In this document: positions 20,333 through 28,731 of the stretch, in pieces
Layout: each line of letters opens with the position of its first letter
Numbering within the stretch: position 1 is the first letter of the stretch
Origin: Streptomyces sp. NBC_01198
GTDB taxonomy: Bacteria > Actinomycetota > Actinomycetes > Streptomycetales > Streptomycetaceae
Reading direction: 5' to 3'
NCBI RefSeq assembly: GCF_036010485.1
Contig: NZ_CP108568.1
Location: forward strand, 4,595,001 to 4,659,000
DNA: 64,000 bases
Notes under the pieces: model-generated
The model's input: the letters and a program-made list of their open reading frames with translations, nothing else
Told to the model about the DNA's origin: nothing
Databases searched by the model: none
Translations under genes and position numbers: made by a program

Positions 20333-20406
20333 TGGCTGGGGCCGGGGTCGAACCGGCGACCTACCGCTTTTCAGGCGGTCGCTCGTACCAACTGAGCTAC
20401 CCAGCC
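20333..20406 (-). tRNA. tRNA-Phe (anticodon GAA)
   Basis: The cloverleaf runs from GGCTGGGTAGCTCAG (5' end at 20406) to discriminator A at 20333. The anticodon stem ACCGC/GCGGT encloses CTGAAAA, giving GAA. The T-arm has GGTTCGACCCC. It is transcribed together with the upstream tRNA-Asp. Confidence 0.97.
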
Positions 20407-20410
20407 GCAG

Positions 20411-20485
20411 CGGTCCTGACGGGATTTGAACCCGCGGCCTCCACCTTGACAGGGTGGCGAGCACTCCAAACTGCTCCACAGGACC
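20411..20485 (-). tRNA. tRNA-Asp (anticodon GTC), second identical copy
   Basis: The sequence is identical to the tRNA-Asp at 16078-16152, including a short piece of flanking DNA (CCTTGCTG after the 5' end). It lies four bases from tRNA-Phe and is first in the tandem leftward tRNA transcript. Confidence 0.97.
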
Positions 20486-20734
20486 TTGCTGTACTGCCTC
20501 TACTGCTCACTGCTTTTACTGCGTACTGCTTCGTGCGGGACAAGTCTGACACATGCTGTGCCATGCTCACGCACTGGTTTTTGCGACGCTCCCGGGGCTT
20601 GCCCTCCGTGACCGGATGAGCACTGCCTGACAGGCCGTTGTCGCTGGATCAGCGTATCAGACCCCGGGAGCCCTCCCTGGCGGCGCTCGTCGCGCTTGTC
20701 GCGCCGGTACCGCCAGGCGGCGGCAGGCGCGAGG
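20486..20734. other. intergenic region upstream of the tRNA-Asp/Phe genes
   Basis: No gene is supported. The part next to the tRNA (20490-20530) is a low-complexity run of TACTGC-like words. The tRNA promoter should lie here on the minus strand. Confidence 0.35.
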
Positions 20735-23700
20735 TCAGGGACAGGCGCGTCCCGGCGCCCCCGGGGGTACGTACGCGGCGCGCTCCTCCGCCGTCAGGTC
20801 GCGGCCGACCTGGCGGCACAGCCCGGCGGCGGACGCGGCGGGGTCCTCGCGCACCCGCCAGACCGTGAGGGTGTCGCCGGCCGCGGCGACGAGCGCGCCG
20901 CCGTCGGGACTGAACGCCAGCCCGCCGGGCCCGAGGTCGGCGTCGAGCGTCGTCATCGCGGCGTACGGCTGGCCGGTCGCCGTGTCCCACAGGCGGACGA
21001 CGCCGTCGGCGGTACGGGACGCCACCGAGCGGCCGTCCGGGCTGAACGCCAGGGCGGGAGCCGGGAGGGTCATGGTCGGGTGGTTGGTCGGTGTCGAGCG
21101 GAAGTCGCCGCGCACCAGGAGCCGCTGCCTGCCGGTGGCGGCGTCCAGCAGGGAGACGCCGTAGGAGTCGCCGACCGCCAGGACGTCCTCGGCAGCGGAG
21201 AAGCGCACCGACACCGCCCCGGAGACCGGGGGTTCCGGCACCGTGCGGAAGCGGCCGGTCGCGACGTCGGCCAGCACCGTCTTCCCGTCGGCCACCACGG
21301 CGACCGCCTTCCCGGACGGGGCGAGTGCGAGGGCGGGGAGCGGGGCGGTGGACACGGGCACCCTGAGCAACCGCCGGCCGGTGCGGACGTCCCACACCTC
21401 CACGTCGAGGGGGTGGAGCACCGCGACCCGGCCGCCGTCCGCGTCCAGCACGAGACCGTCGACCGCCCGGCCCGCGCCGGGCAGCGTACGCAGCAGGCGC
21501 CCGCCGGCGGCGTCGCGTACGTCCACGCTGCCGTCCTCGCCGGCCAGCGCGACGGTCCGGCCGTCGCGGGACAGCGCGCTGCCGGGCAGGTAGCCGCCCC
21601 CGGGCGCCATCGCGGTCCTGCCGAGCGGGCGGATCGCGCGGCCCGCCACCGCCCAGCTGCTGACGGCGCCGTCGGAGCCGAGCGTGGTGACGCTCCTGCC
21701 GCCGGCGGCGAAGGCCACGTCCTGCACGCTGAGCCGGTCGTCGCGCAGGCCCGCCTGCGCGCGTCCGAGAGTGGTGGACCACATGCGCACCGAACCGTCG
21801 TCGCAGGCGACGGCGAGGGAGCGCCCGTCCGGGCTGAACCGCAGTGCCGCCACGGCCGACTGCGGCCCGCGCAAGGTGCCGCGGCGCAGGCCGGGCCCCG
21901 CACTCCACAGCTGGACCTCCCCGTTCGCCGTCCCGGCCGCGACGGTCACCCCGTCCGGGCTGAACGCCAGCTGCCGAACGGGTCCTTCGTCGGCCGTGAC
22001 GCGGTAGGAGCTGCGGCCCGAGGCGAGGTCCACCAGCCGCGCCTCGCCGTCGGCGTGGACGACACCCGCGAGCGTCCTGTTGGCGGAGAAGGCGACGTCG
22101 ACGACCGCGCTGACGTTCGCGTCCGGCTCCGTGGGCAGGTGCTGCCGGCCGGTGCGCAGGTCGTCGGTCTGCAGGCGCCCGTCGGCCAGGCCGAGCGCGA
22201 GCAGCCCGCCGTCGTCGGTGAAGGTGAGCGTCTCGACCGCGCTCGGGGCCGCGGGAAAACGCCTGAGGACGCGGCCGGTGGCCAGGTCGCCCACCACGAC
22301 GGCGTTGTCACGGGACACGGCGTAGCGCCCCGCGGCGGGGGCCAGCGCCGTCAGCGTGAAGGAGCCGTCCGTGCCGGTCGGGGTGACGTGGTGCGGGGAG
22401 GTGGCGGGCCCCCCGGTCCAGCGCAGGATCCCGCCGGAGTCGTCGGCGCCCACGACATCCCCGCCGGGGGTGAAGGCGGCCCCGGTGAATATGGAGACGT
22501 CGGGCCTGCCGTCCGACGGACGGATGGCCGTGCGGCTGCCCTCGGCAGGCTCCGAGACGCCCGCGCCGGCGCTCCACGTGACCACCCCGCCCTGGCCGGC
22601 CACCGCCAGCCGCTGACCGTCAGGGCTGAACGCCAGGGCGGCCGGTGTCACGCCACGGGCGTCCACCCGCTGGTAGGAGGGCTGTTCACGGGCCGCGGTC
22701 AGCGCGTCCTGTGCCTGCCGGGTGGGGTCCGTCCGGTACGCGAGCACCGCGAGGAGCGAGGCCAGGTCCGGGTCGGAGCCGGCCGCAGCGACGGACTCGC
22801 GGGCCAGCAGCTGCGACTGGGCCTGCCGCCGCTGGTCCTCCAGCGCCCCGCGCTGCCGCAGCAGCAGCCCCCACGCCCCGACGGCCGCCACCAGCAGGAG
22901 CGCGAGCACCGACGCCAGCACGCGGCTGCGCCGCAGCGACGCCTGCTGCTTGCGGCGGCTGTCGGTCACGAAGGCCGCCACCGGCGCGGGCAGCGGCCTG
23001 CGGGCACCCCAGTCCAGGCCGTCCGCCAGGTCGGAACCGTGCAGCAGGTTCCCCTCGCCGCCGTCGCGCCGCCACAGCCGCAGCCGTTCCTGCGCGCGCT
23101 GCAGCCAGCCCGCGAAGGCGGTGTCGGCCTCGGCCCACGCCTGGAGCTCCGGCCACTCGCGGATCACCGCGTCGTGGATGAGCTCGGCGACCGTCCCCTC
23201 CGGCGGGGGGCCGGGGCGGCGGGCGAAGGTCGTCACGATCCGCGAGCCGGTGAGCGCGCGCAGCGCCCCCGTCGCGGCGGTACGGTCCCGCTCCGGCTCC
23301 CGGCCGCCGCCGCTCCCCGGTGCCGCCGACGCCAGCTCCAGCAGGGTGTCGAGGTCCACCTGCTGCCGGGTCGCGGGCACGCCGCGCTCCGGGTCCGCGG
23401 GCCTGACCAGCGCGGTGAGCAGCCGGCGGGCGGGCTCCCGCTGGTCACCCGGCAGGGCCTCGACCGTGGCGTTCCCCCAGCGGGCGATCGTCCCGGACAG
23501 GGTGCCGAGCGACTCGTACGCCGCATGCGTCATGACGCCGTCCCGGTGCCGGTCGGCGAGGTCCCGCAACGCCACCTGCAACGGCGCGAGCAAGGTCGCT
23601 CGCGCTCGCGGTTCCGCGGTGCGGGGCGTGCCGGCCGGCCCGGCCGGACCGGCCCCGAGGACGTCGGCGACGATGCGGTCCACCAGCCGGTCCTCGAAGA

Positions 23701-25477
23701 CCAGCCCCGCGCGGGGCGCGGGCGCCGCCACGATCTCCCGCAGGTCGGCCGGGCCGACGGTGGCGGGAAGGTTCAGCAGGTTCTGCGCGGCCGCCTCCAG
23801 CAACTCGCCCGCCTGCGCGGCAAGATGCGCGTAGAAGTCGTCCCGCACGACCACGACGACGGTGACCGGCACGTCAGCCCGGGCGAGCGCGGCAAGCTCC
23901 CTGACGAGCCCGACGCCGGGGGGCGCGCCGGGGGTGGGGCTTTCGGGTGCCGCGTCGGAATGGTGAGCGGTGCGGTCGGGTGGTGTGCGGGGGTGGTGGG
24001 GTGAGTCTGCCGCCGCGGGTGGTGGTGCGGGGGGTGCGTCCGCATGGGGAGAGGTGCTGTCGGGTGGTGTGCGGAGGCGGTGCAGTGCGTCTGCCGCCGC
24101 AGGTGGCTCTGGGGCGGGGGGCGCGCCGGGTGCCGTGCCGGGGCTGAGGGGGTTCGGCGGTGCCTCTTCCGCAGGAGGGTGCCTGACAGGGGCGCGGGGA
24201 ACTGCGCGCGCGACCCACCACCGGCCGGGGGTCCGGAGCGAACCGAACCACCCCTTCGGGTCGGTGACGACCCGCGCGCCCGGCGGGGGTTGGGAGCGCG
24301 ATGCGGCTCCCGGAGCCTCGTCCGGCGGTGTCCCCAGCGGGCCGGGGCCGCAGCCGGCGAGCGTCTCGCCCGCGGGGGCGGTGGTGGCCGCGGCCTCCCT
24401 GGTGAAGACCTCTTCGAACTGGTCGACCACGAGCAGCAGTCGGGCGTCGCGGCCGGCCCGAGCCAGGTGCCAGCCGGCGGCTGCGACGAGGCCGCCGGCG
24501 CCGCTCGCGCCGGCGGGTTCGGCGGCCGCGGCAGCGAGGACGCCGTCGGAGGGGCGGTCCGCGAGCAGCGGAACCCAGCGCTCGGTCCCGCGCGCGGACA
24601 GCGCGGGCAGCGCGGGCAGCACCCCCGCCCTGAGCAGCGAGGACTTGCCCGACCCCGACGGGCCGAGAAGTACGAGGACGCGCGGACGCCGGTCCAGCGC
24701 CGCCAGCACGGCGCCGACGGCGTCGTCGCGGCCATGGAACCGTTCCGCGTCCTCGGCGGAGAACGCGGCCAGCCCCCGGTAAGGGTTCACCGGTTCGGGC
24801 CCGACGCCCGGGAGGGCGGCCCGCAGCCGTGCCACCGGAGTGGCGTAGGCGACGTTCTGGCCGCGTGCGTAACCGTCGGGTGCGGTGATCGACGTGACCA
24901 TGCCGACCACGAGGCCGCTCGTCCGGTCCACCACGGGCGCTCCGCTGAAGCCGCGCGTGACGTCGTTGGCGTTCCGTAACTGCAGCAACGGGCGCGCCCC
25001 GGCAGCCGAGTTCAGCGTGTCCCCGACCGTCGCGTAGCCGAAGTGGCCGTCCGCGAAGGTCTGTTCGGGGAAGCCGAACGACGACACCGGGCTGCCCGGC
25101 GTGATGCGTCGCCCCAACCGCAGCGGCCGCACGCCAGGCGGCGGCGTATCGCAGCGGACAGCGGCGATGTCCTCGCCGGTCGACCACGCCTCGGCCACCA
25201 CGAGCCCGCCGACCTCGGGGGCACCCGGCGCCTGCGGGAAGGCCAGCCGTACCCGGCCGCCGGGCCGCGCGCCCGCGGCGGTCAGCACGTGCGCGCAGGT
25301 GACGACCAGGCCGTCCGCCACCAGGAAGCCCGCCCCGCACACCGCTCCGCCGGCCGCGGCGATCCGCGCGACCCCGCGCGGGAAGTCCCCGGGCGACGGC
25401 GGGCCGCCGGCCGCCGGCAGGTCGTCCCCGGACAACGGCAGGGCCCCCGCCGGCACGTCGTCCTCGGCTGGTCTCAC
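20735..25477 (-). CDS. trypsin-like protease / nSTAND ATPase / WD40-repeat protein
   Basis: A 1580-residue multidomain protein. Residues about 35-225 are a trypsin-like peptidase with the full triad His63 (TCAH), Asp103 (GED) and Ser178 (GFSGAP). Residues about 231-830 are an nSTAND1-type NTPase that begins NPYRGLAAFSAEDAERFHGR, with Walker A GPSGSGKSS (272-280) and Walker B LLLVVDQFEE. One membrane helix lies at about 852-873. From about 945 to the end are tandem WD40 repeats (LAFSPDG-type starts). The ATPase is split by a Pro/Ala-rich insert at about 370-523. Such protease-STAND-WD40 proteins are predicted signalling or conflict (defence/cell-death) ATPases; function here is inferred. The start is GTG 25477. 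Confidence 0.9.
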   Translation of the reverse strand: MRPAEDDVPAGALPLSGDDLPAAGGPPSPGDFPRGVARIAAAGGAVCGAGFLVADGLVVTCAHVLTAAGARPGGRVRLAFPQAPGAPEVGGLVVAEAWSTGEDIAAVRCDTPPPGVRPLRLGRRITPGSPVSSFGFPEQTFADGHFGYATVGDTLNSAAGARPLLQLRNANDVTRGFSGAPVVDRTSGLVVGMVTSITAPDGYARGQNVAYATPVARLRAALPGVGPEPVNPYRGLAAFSAEDAERFHGRDDAVGAVLAALDRRPRVLVLLGPSGSGKSSLLRAGVLPALPALSARGTERWVPLLADRPSDGVLAAAAAEPAGASGAGGLVAAAGWHLARAGRDARLLLVVDQFEEVFTREAAATTAPAGETLAGCGPGPLGTPPDEAPGAASRSQPPPGARVVTDPKGWFGSLRTPGRWWVARAVPRAPVRHPPAEEAPPNPLSPGTAPGAPPAPEPPAAADALHRLRTPPDSTSPHADAPPAPPPAAADSPHHPRTPPDRTAHHSDAAPESPTPGAPPGVGLVRELAALARADVPVTVVVVVRDDFYAHLAAQAGELLEAAAQNLLNLPATVGPADLREIVAAPAPRAGLVFEDRLVDRIVADVLGAGPAGPAGTPRTAEPRARATLLAPLQVALRDLADRHRDGVMTHAAYESLGTLSGTIARWGNATVEALPGDQREPARRLLTALVRPADPERGVPATRQQVDLDTLLELASAAPGSGGGREPERDRTAATGALRALTGSRIVTTFARRPGPPPEGTVAELIHDAVIREWPELQAWAEADTAFAGWLQRAQERLRLWRRDGGEGNLLHGSDLADGLDWGARRPLPAPVAAFVTDSRRKQQASLRRSRVLASVLALLLVAAVGAWGLLLRQRGALEDQRRQAQSQLLARESVAAAGSDPDLASLLAVLAYRTDPTRQAQDALTAAREQPSYQRVDARGVTPAALAFSPDGQRLAVAGQGGVVTWSAGAGVSEPAEGSRTAIRPSDGRPDVSIFTGAAFTPGGDVVGADDSGGILRWTGGPATSPHHVTPTGTDGSFTLTALAPAAGRYAVSRDNAVVVGDLATGRVLRRFPAAPSAVETLTFTDDGGLLALGLADGRLQTDDLRTGRQHLPTEPDANVSAVVDVAFSANRTLAGVVHADGEARLVDLASGRSSYRVTADEGPVRQLAFSPDGVTVAAGTANGEVQLWSAGPGLRRGTLRGPQSAVAALRFSPDGRSLAVACDDGSVRMWSTTLGRAQAGLRDDRLSVQDVAFAAGGRSVTTLGSDGAVSSWAVAGRAIRPLGRTAMAPGGGYLPGSALSRDGRTVALAGEDGSVDVRDAAGGRLLRTLPGAGRAVDGLVLDADGGRVAVLHPLDVEVWDVRTGRRLLRVPVSTAPLPALALAPSGKAVAVVADGKTVLADVATGRFRTVPEPPVSGAVSVRFSAAEDVLAVGDSYGVSLLDAATGRQRLLVRGDFRSTPTNHPTMTLPAPALAFSPDGRSVASRTADGVVRLWDTATGQPYAAMTTLDADLGPGGLAFSPDGGALVAAAGDTLTVWRVREDPAASAAGLCRQVGRDLTAEERAAYVPPGAPGRACP
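23935..24370 (-). repeat. low-complexity insert in the STAND gene containing a streptomycete interspersed repeat word
   Basis: This segment codes for residues about 370-515 of the STAND protein, between Walker B and the next conserved ATPase strand. It is proline-rich and internally repetitive (RTPPDST and RTPPDRT units). It contains AGGGGCGCGGGGAACTGCGC (24188-24207), a word I know as very frequent in Streptomyces intergenic DNA. It looks like non-coding repeat DNA that became an in-frame insert. Confidence 0.55.
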
Positions 25478-25484
25478 GCGGTGA

Positions 25485-25610
25485 TCAGCCGGCGTCTGCG
25501 GCAGCCGCCTGCGGAAGGCGCGCGGCCTCGCCGCGTACGGCCCCGGCGCCCTGCGCGTCCGCCGCCACTACGGTCCCGCCGCCGTCCGGCGGAACCGGCA
25601 TCAGCTCCAT
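25485..25610 (-). CDS. 41-residue ORF in front of the STAND gene, possible remnant of a trypsin-co-occurring domain protein
   Basis: A 41-residue frame (ATG 25610) ends 7 bp before the STAND gene start. The N-terminus MELMPVPPDGGGTVVAADA resembles the first strand pair of trypsin-co-occurring domain proteins (CU044_2847 type), which are normally about 100 aa and encoded next to trypsin-like proteases. The rest of that domain is absent, so this would be a truncated relic or a coupling leader peptide. The identification is tentative. Confidence 0.35.
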   Translation of the reverse strand: MELMPVPPDGGGTVVAADAQGAGAVRGEAARLPQAAAADAG

Positions 25611-25761
25611 GAGCCCCCCAACCCCCCTGGCAGGGACCGGCCTTCCCCCGGCCCGGCCCGCCACCACGATAGTGCGGCGGCCCGGGCGCCATCCGGAGAA
25701 CGCCAGGTCCCGTCCGGCCGCGAGAGGCCGCCGACTCACCGGCAGCGCGTGGCCACCGGCC

Positions 25762-26637
25762 TCAGCCAGCCGCCAGCACACCGAGCACAGCTTCGAGTTG
25801 CCGTGCGGGCTCCGGCCCGTAGATCCGCAGCACGACCGTGTCCACCCCGGCCGCCTCCAGTTCGCGGACGCGCTCGGCGGCGTCCGCGGCCGTACCGGAG
25901 ACGGTGAAGACCTCCTCCGGCGGGCGGCCGAGCCAGGCGGCCTGGCCCTCGACGGCGGGACGCAGGGACCGTGCCACCTGCTCGGCGTCGTCGCCGACAG
26001 CGCAGTACGCATACACAGTCAAGCTGTGGTCGGCGGTACCGCCGCCCTTGCGGATGAGGGACAGGGCGTTCGCCACGTCGGCCGCCCCGTGGCCCTCGGC
26101 GAGCAGCGTCCCGTCGGCGACCCGCCCGGACAGTTCCAGCGAGCGGGGCCGCACCACGCCCGAGACGACGGGCGGCGGTTCGACGGCGGGGTGCACCAAC
26201 TGGACGCCGTCCAGCCGCACTTCCCGACCCCGCAGCTCGACCTTCTCCCCGCGCAGCAGGGCCCGCACCGAGGTGACGGTCTCCTCGAGCAGCGCGAGCG
26301 GCGAACGTGCCGCCACACCGACCGCTTCCATCCACTCCGGCACGCCGTGCCCGATGCCCGCCACCAGCCGCCCGGGGAACACCCGAGCCAGCGTGGCCAG
26401 TTCCATCGCCAGCAGGGCCGGACTGCGCAACGGCGCGGGCGCGATCCCGATCCCCACCCGCAACCGCTCCGTCGCCCCGAGCGCCACGGCGGCCGCGGAG
26501 ATCCCCCCGTTCCACCCCAGGTCCTCGACGACCCACAGATCGTCCACCCCGAGCGCCTCGACCTCCCGCGCGAACCCGGGCAACCCCGCCGGCACCCAGT
26601 CGCGGTCGTACATCACGCCGATCCGTAGCTTCGTCAT
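25762..26637 (-). CDS. LLM class F420-dependent oxidoreductase
   Basis: A 291-residue luciferase-like TIM-barrel protein. The features are the N-terminal strand RIGVMYDRD, DDLWVVEDLGWNGG, the flavin-binding IGIAPAPLRSPALLAMELATLARVFPGR region and GIGHGVPEWMEAVG. C-terminal EEVFTVSG and VDTVVLRIYGPE complete the barrel. In actinobacteria such proteins usually use coenzyme F420 rather than FMN, and the substrate is unknown. The start is ATG 26637. Confidence 0.85.
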   Translation of the reverse strand: MTKLRIGVMYDRDWVPAGLPGFAREVEALGVDDLWVVEDLGWNGGISAAAVALGATERLRVGIGIAPAPLRSPALLAMELATLARVFPGRLVAGIGHGVPEWMEAVGVAARSPLALLEETVTSVRALLRGEKVELRGREVRLDGVQLVHPAVEPPPVVSGVVRPRSLELSGRVADGTLLAEGHGAADVANALSLIRKGGGTADHSLTVYAYCAVGDDAEQVARSLRPAVEGQAAWLGRPPEEVFTVSGTAADAAERVRELEAAGVDTVVLRIYGPEPARQLEAVLGVLAAG

Positions 26638-26727
26638 GCCCCGGAACCTACGTCCCCCTCAGCCACCCGATCAACGCCCCGCCCCGACGCAGCCCTCTGC
26701 CCAACCGCAGCAGTAGCGGTATGGCTC

Positions 26728-27114
26728 TCAGGGCCAGGTGCGCTCGATTCCGTCCGCACCGACGGCGTATGCGGCCGGGCCGCCCTTGTCGACCGCCCGG
26801 AGGATGGCGTCACGGCACAGGTGAAGGCGTTCGACCATCTCAATGCTGCGCAATTGCTGGTTGTTCAGGTAGAAGAGCACGGCTGAGCGGTCGAACACCG
26901 GCTGGATCTCCAGGTCGCGGGTCTTGATCCGCCCGTCCTTGGACAGCGGGACCCAGCCCTGGTCCAGGCCGTGCGCTATCCAGTCCTGGTCGGATATGTC
27001 CTGGGCGTCGGACGGGAAGACGTCGCCGATGCGGTGGACCGCCCAGCCGAGCGCGCGCAGTTCGTCCGCGACCTTGCGCCCCAGATTCCGGTCGAGGAAG
27101 AACTCATGCGGCAA
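26728..27114 (-). CDS. PIN-like domain protein, putative toxin
   Basis: A 128-residue protein resembling the VapC45/DUF5615-like PIN fold. The acidic residues expected of a metal-dependent RNase are present: Asp8 in FFLDRNLG, Asp42/Asp44 in DISDQDW, and Asp60 in LSKDGRIK. The start is an unusual TTG at 27114, overlapping the last 11 bases of the upstream DUF433-type gene, so the two are translationally coupled. Its position as second gene behind a putative DNA-binding antitoxin supports a toxin role, which is inferred. Confidence 0.7.
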   Translation of the reverse strand: MPHEFFLDRNLGRKVADELRALGWAVHRIGDVFPSDAQDISDQDWIAHGLDQGWVPLSKDGRIKTRDLEIQPVFDRSAVLFYLNNQQLRSIEMVERLHLCRDAILRAVDKGGPAAYAVGADGIERTWP

Positions 27115-27760
27115 GGCGCACCACAGCCCGGCACAACTCGTCCACCTGGTCCGGCTCCATGTCGTACTCGTAGGCGATGTCCTCGACCGATTCGCCGGCC
27201 TCCCAGAGGTCGATCACGGCCTTCACCGGAACCCGGTTGGCCGACACCACGGGCAGGCCGTGGCCGAACCGGGGATCGATGACGACGGGGACCGCCTCGC
27301 CGTACTGCCGGAGTTGGAGACTGGAGGGGAAGTCGTCACCGGCGTCCCAGGACAGGTACCGCAGGTACTGGTCGACCACCTCGCGGATGGGAGCCTGCCC
27401 GTCCCTCGCCCGGCGCAGGTCACCGAGTCCGTGCTCGACGAAGATGTCGACCCCGTCGGTGGCGATCCGCCGCGACACCAGGCCGTAGGGGGTGTCGAAG
27501 GCGTCCCTGACCGCTTCGGCCGCCTCCCGGATCTGCCGCATGCGCAGGCCCTCGGTCCGTAGCGACCGCAGTACGTAGGCCTCGGCCACCGCGACGAACG
27601 GTACCGACGGCTGCCCGCTGCGCACCGGTTCGACCTGGTGGACGAGCGGGGCGCCGGCGGCTCTGCCGGTCAGCCAGTCGGACAGCGTGGAGTGCGGGAT
27701 CTGCAGATACGAGGACGTCTCCTTGGGAGTGAGGAGCCCGTCGCTGAACCTGTTGATCAT
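27104..27760 (-). CDS. DUF433-type protein with N-terminal MerR-like HTH, putative antitoxin
   Basis: A 218-residue protein. The N-terminus LLTPKETSSYLQIPHSTLSDWL is a MerR-like helix-turn-helix. The C-terminal third matches DUF433 (VIDPRFGHGLPVV, then VKAVIDLWEAGESVEDIAYEYDM). DUF433 proteins are common antitoxin partners of PIN-like toxins. ATG 27760 follows a strong GGGAGGAGG site. It overlaps the downstream toxin-like gene. The HTH suggests it represses its own promoter in 27761-27874. Confidence 0.75.
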   Translation of the reverse strand: MINRFSDGLLTPKETSSYLQIPHSTLSDWLTGRAAGAPLVHQVEPVRSGQPSVPFVAVAEAYVLRSLRTEGLRMRQIREAAEAVRDAFDTPYGLVSRRIATDGVDIFVEHGLGDLRRARDGQAPIREVVDQYLRYLSWDAGDDFPSSLQLRQYGEAVPVVIDPRFGHGLPVVSANRVPVKAVIDLWEAGESVEDIAYEYDMEPDQVDELCRAVVRLAA

Positions 27761-27874
27761 GTCTGCCTCCTCCCGTTCTAGCTGACCCGGTGATCCTTTC
27801 ACAGGCGGCCGGACGGCCGGGTGAAGTCCGCGGTGCGAGCGCCTCACCGGTGCCGGCGCGCGTCGGCCCGCAGG

Positions 27875-28597
27875 CTAGGGGGTGGGGAGGCGGAACGAGA
27901 GGCCGTCGAGGACGACGTCGAGGCCGTAGGTGAATTTGGCGTCGCGCAGGGCGACCGGGTCCGGGACGTCGGTGGCGTAGGCGACGGCCAGGTGGTCGTG
28001 GTCGGCGGCGGCGCGCTGGGCGGCGGGCATCAGGCTCGCGGTGAAGTCGGCCTCGGTGCTGCCGGATCGGGCGACCGTGGTGAGCCAGGCGGCCTCGGTC
28101 GTGCTCATGCCGATGACGTAGGAGAGCAGCGCGTCGATCGCGCGGCTCGGCTCGGGGAAGCCCGCCGCCGCGAAGAGTGCGGCGAGGCGTTCTGAGAAGG
28201 ACATCAGGTTGGGGCCGAGGTAGGCCAGGCCCGCCTGGCCGAGGACCGAGGCGAGCCAGGGGTGGCGCAGGGCCGTCGCGCGGAAGGAGCCGGCCGCCTC
28301 GGTCGCGGCGGAGCGCCAGTTCGAGCCGTCGCCGGCCGCCGGGACGGCGATCTCGCCGAAGACCTCGTCGACCGCGACTTCCATGAGCTCGTCCTTGGTG
28401 GCGACATGGCGGTAGAGGGAGGTCGCGCCCGCGTTCAGCCGGGCGCCGAGCTTGCGCATGCTGAGCGCCTCGATGCCGTCGGTGTCGAGCATCGCGATGG
28501 CCTCGCGGACGATCGCGTCCCGGCTGAGCGCGGGCTGGTCGGATTCCGGCTGCTTGCGGGTCCACACGGACGGTGCCGGCTGGGTCCTTGCGGCCAT
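27875..28597 (-). CDS. TetR family transcriptional regulator (TetR_C class 1-like)
   Basis: A 240-residue repressor-type protein. The N-terminal HTH reads SRDAIVREAIAMLDTDGIEALSM then KLGARLNAGATSLYRHVATKDEL. The C-terminal ligand domain (WLASVLGQ, then YVIGMSTTEAAWL) is of the TetR_C/tetracycline repressor kind. It is divergently arranged with the MFS transporter at 28732, sharing a 134-bp intergenic region with inverted repeats. It probably represses that pump and itself, being released by the pump's substrate. Confidence 0.9.
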   Translation of the reverse strand: MAARTQPAPSVWTRKQPESDQPALSRDAIVREAIAMLDTDGIEALSMRKLGARLNAGATSLYRHVATKDELMEVAVDEVFGEIAVPAAGDGSNWRSAATEAAGSFRATALRHPWLASVLGQAGLAYLGPNLMSFSERLAALFAAAGFPEPSRAIDALLSYVIGMSTTEAAWLTTVARSGSTEADFTASLMPAAQRAAADHDHLAVAYATDVPDPVALRDAKFTYGLDVVLDGLSFRLPTP

Positions 28598-28656
28598 GGC
28601 GCGCTCCTCACCTGCTCTGCGTACGGCGTTCGCGTCCAGCGTACAGGGAACGCCCC

Positions 28657-28714
28657 TTGCGTACGCTGTTCCGTCGTGCGTACAGTGTGCGCACCGAAGG
28701 AACAGTGTGCGCAG
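28657..28714. promoter_or_regulatory. inverted repeats between tetR and MFS genes, candidate TetR operators
   Basis: TTGCGTACGCTGTTCC (28657-28672) and GGAACAGTGTGCGCAG (28699-28714) form an interrupted inverted repeat. Between them lies GTGCGTACAGTGTGCGCAC (28676-28694), itself a near-palindrome. Positioned in the divergent promoter region, these are good candidates for TetR binding. Confidence 0.55.
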
Positions 28715-28731
28715 ACCGAAAAGGACACCTC

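Noticed and set aside
15729..20429. 1566-codon plus-strand frame opposite hrpA
   Set aside because: It runs through a tRNA gene and the antisense of hrpA, with biased composition. It has no ribosome site or recognisable domain.
20696..24004. 1102-codon plus-strand frame opposite the STAND gene
   Set aside because: It is a shadow of the WD40/STAND gene without any domain.
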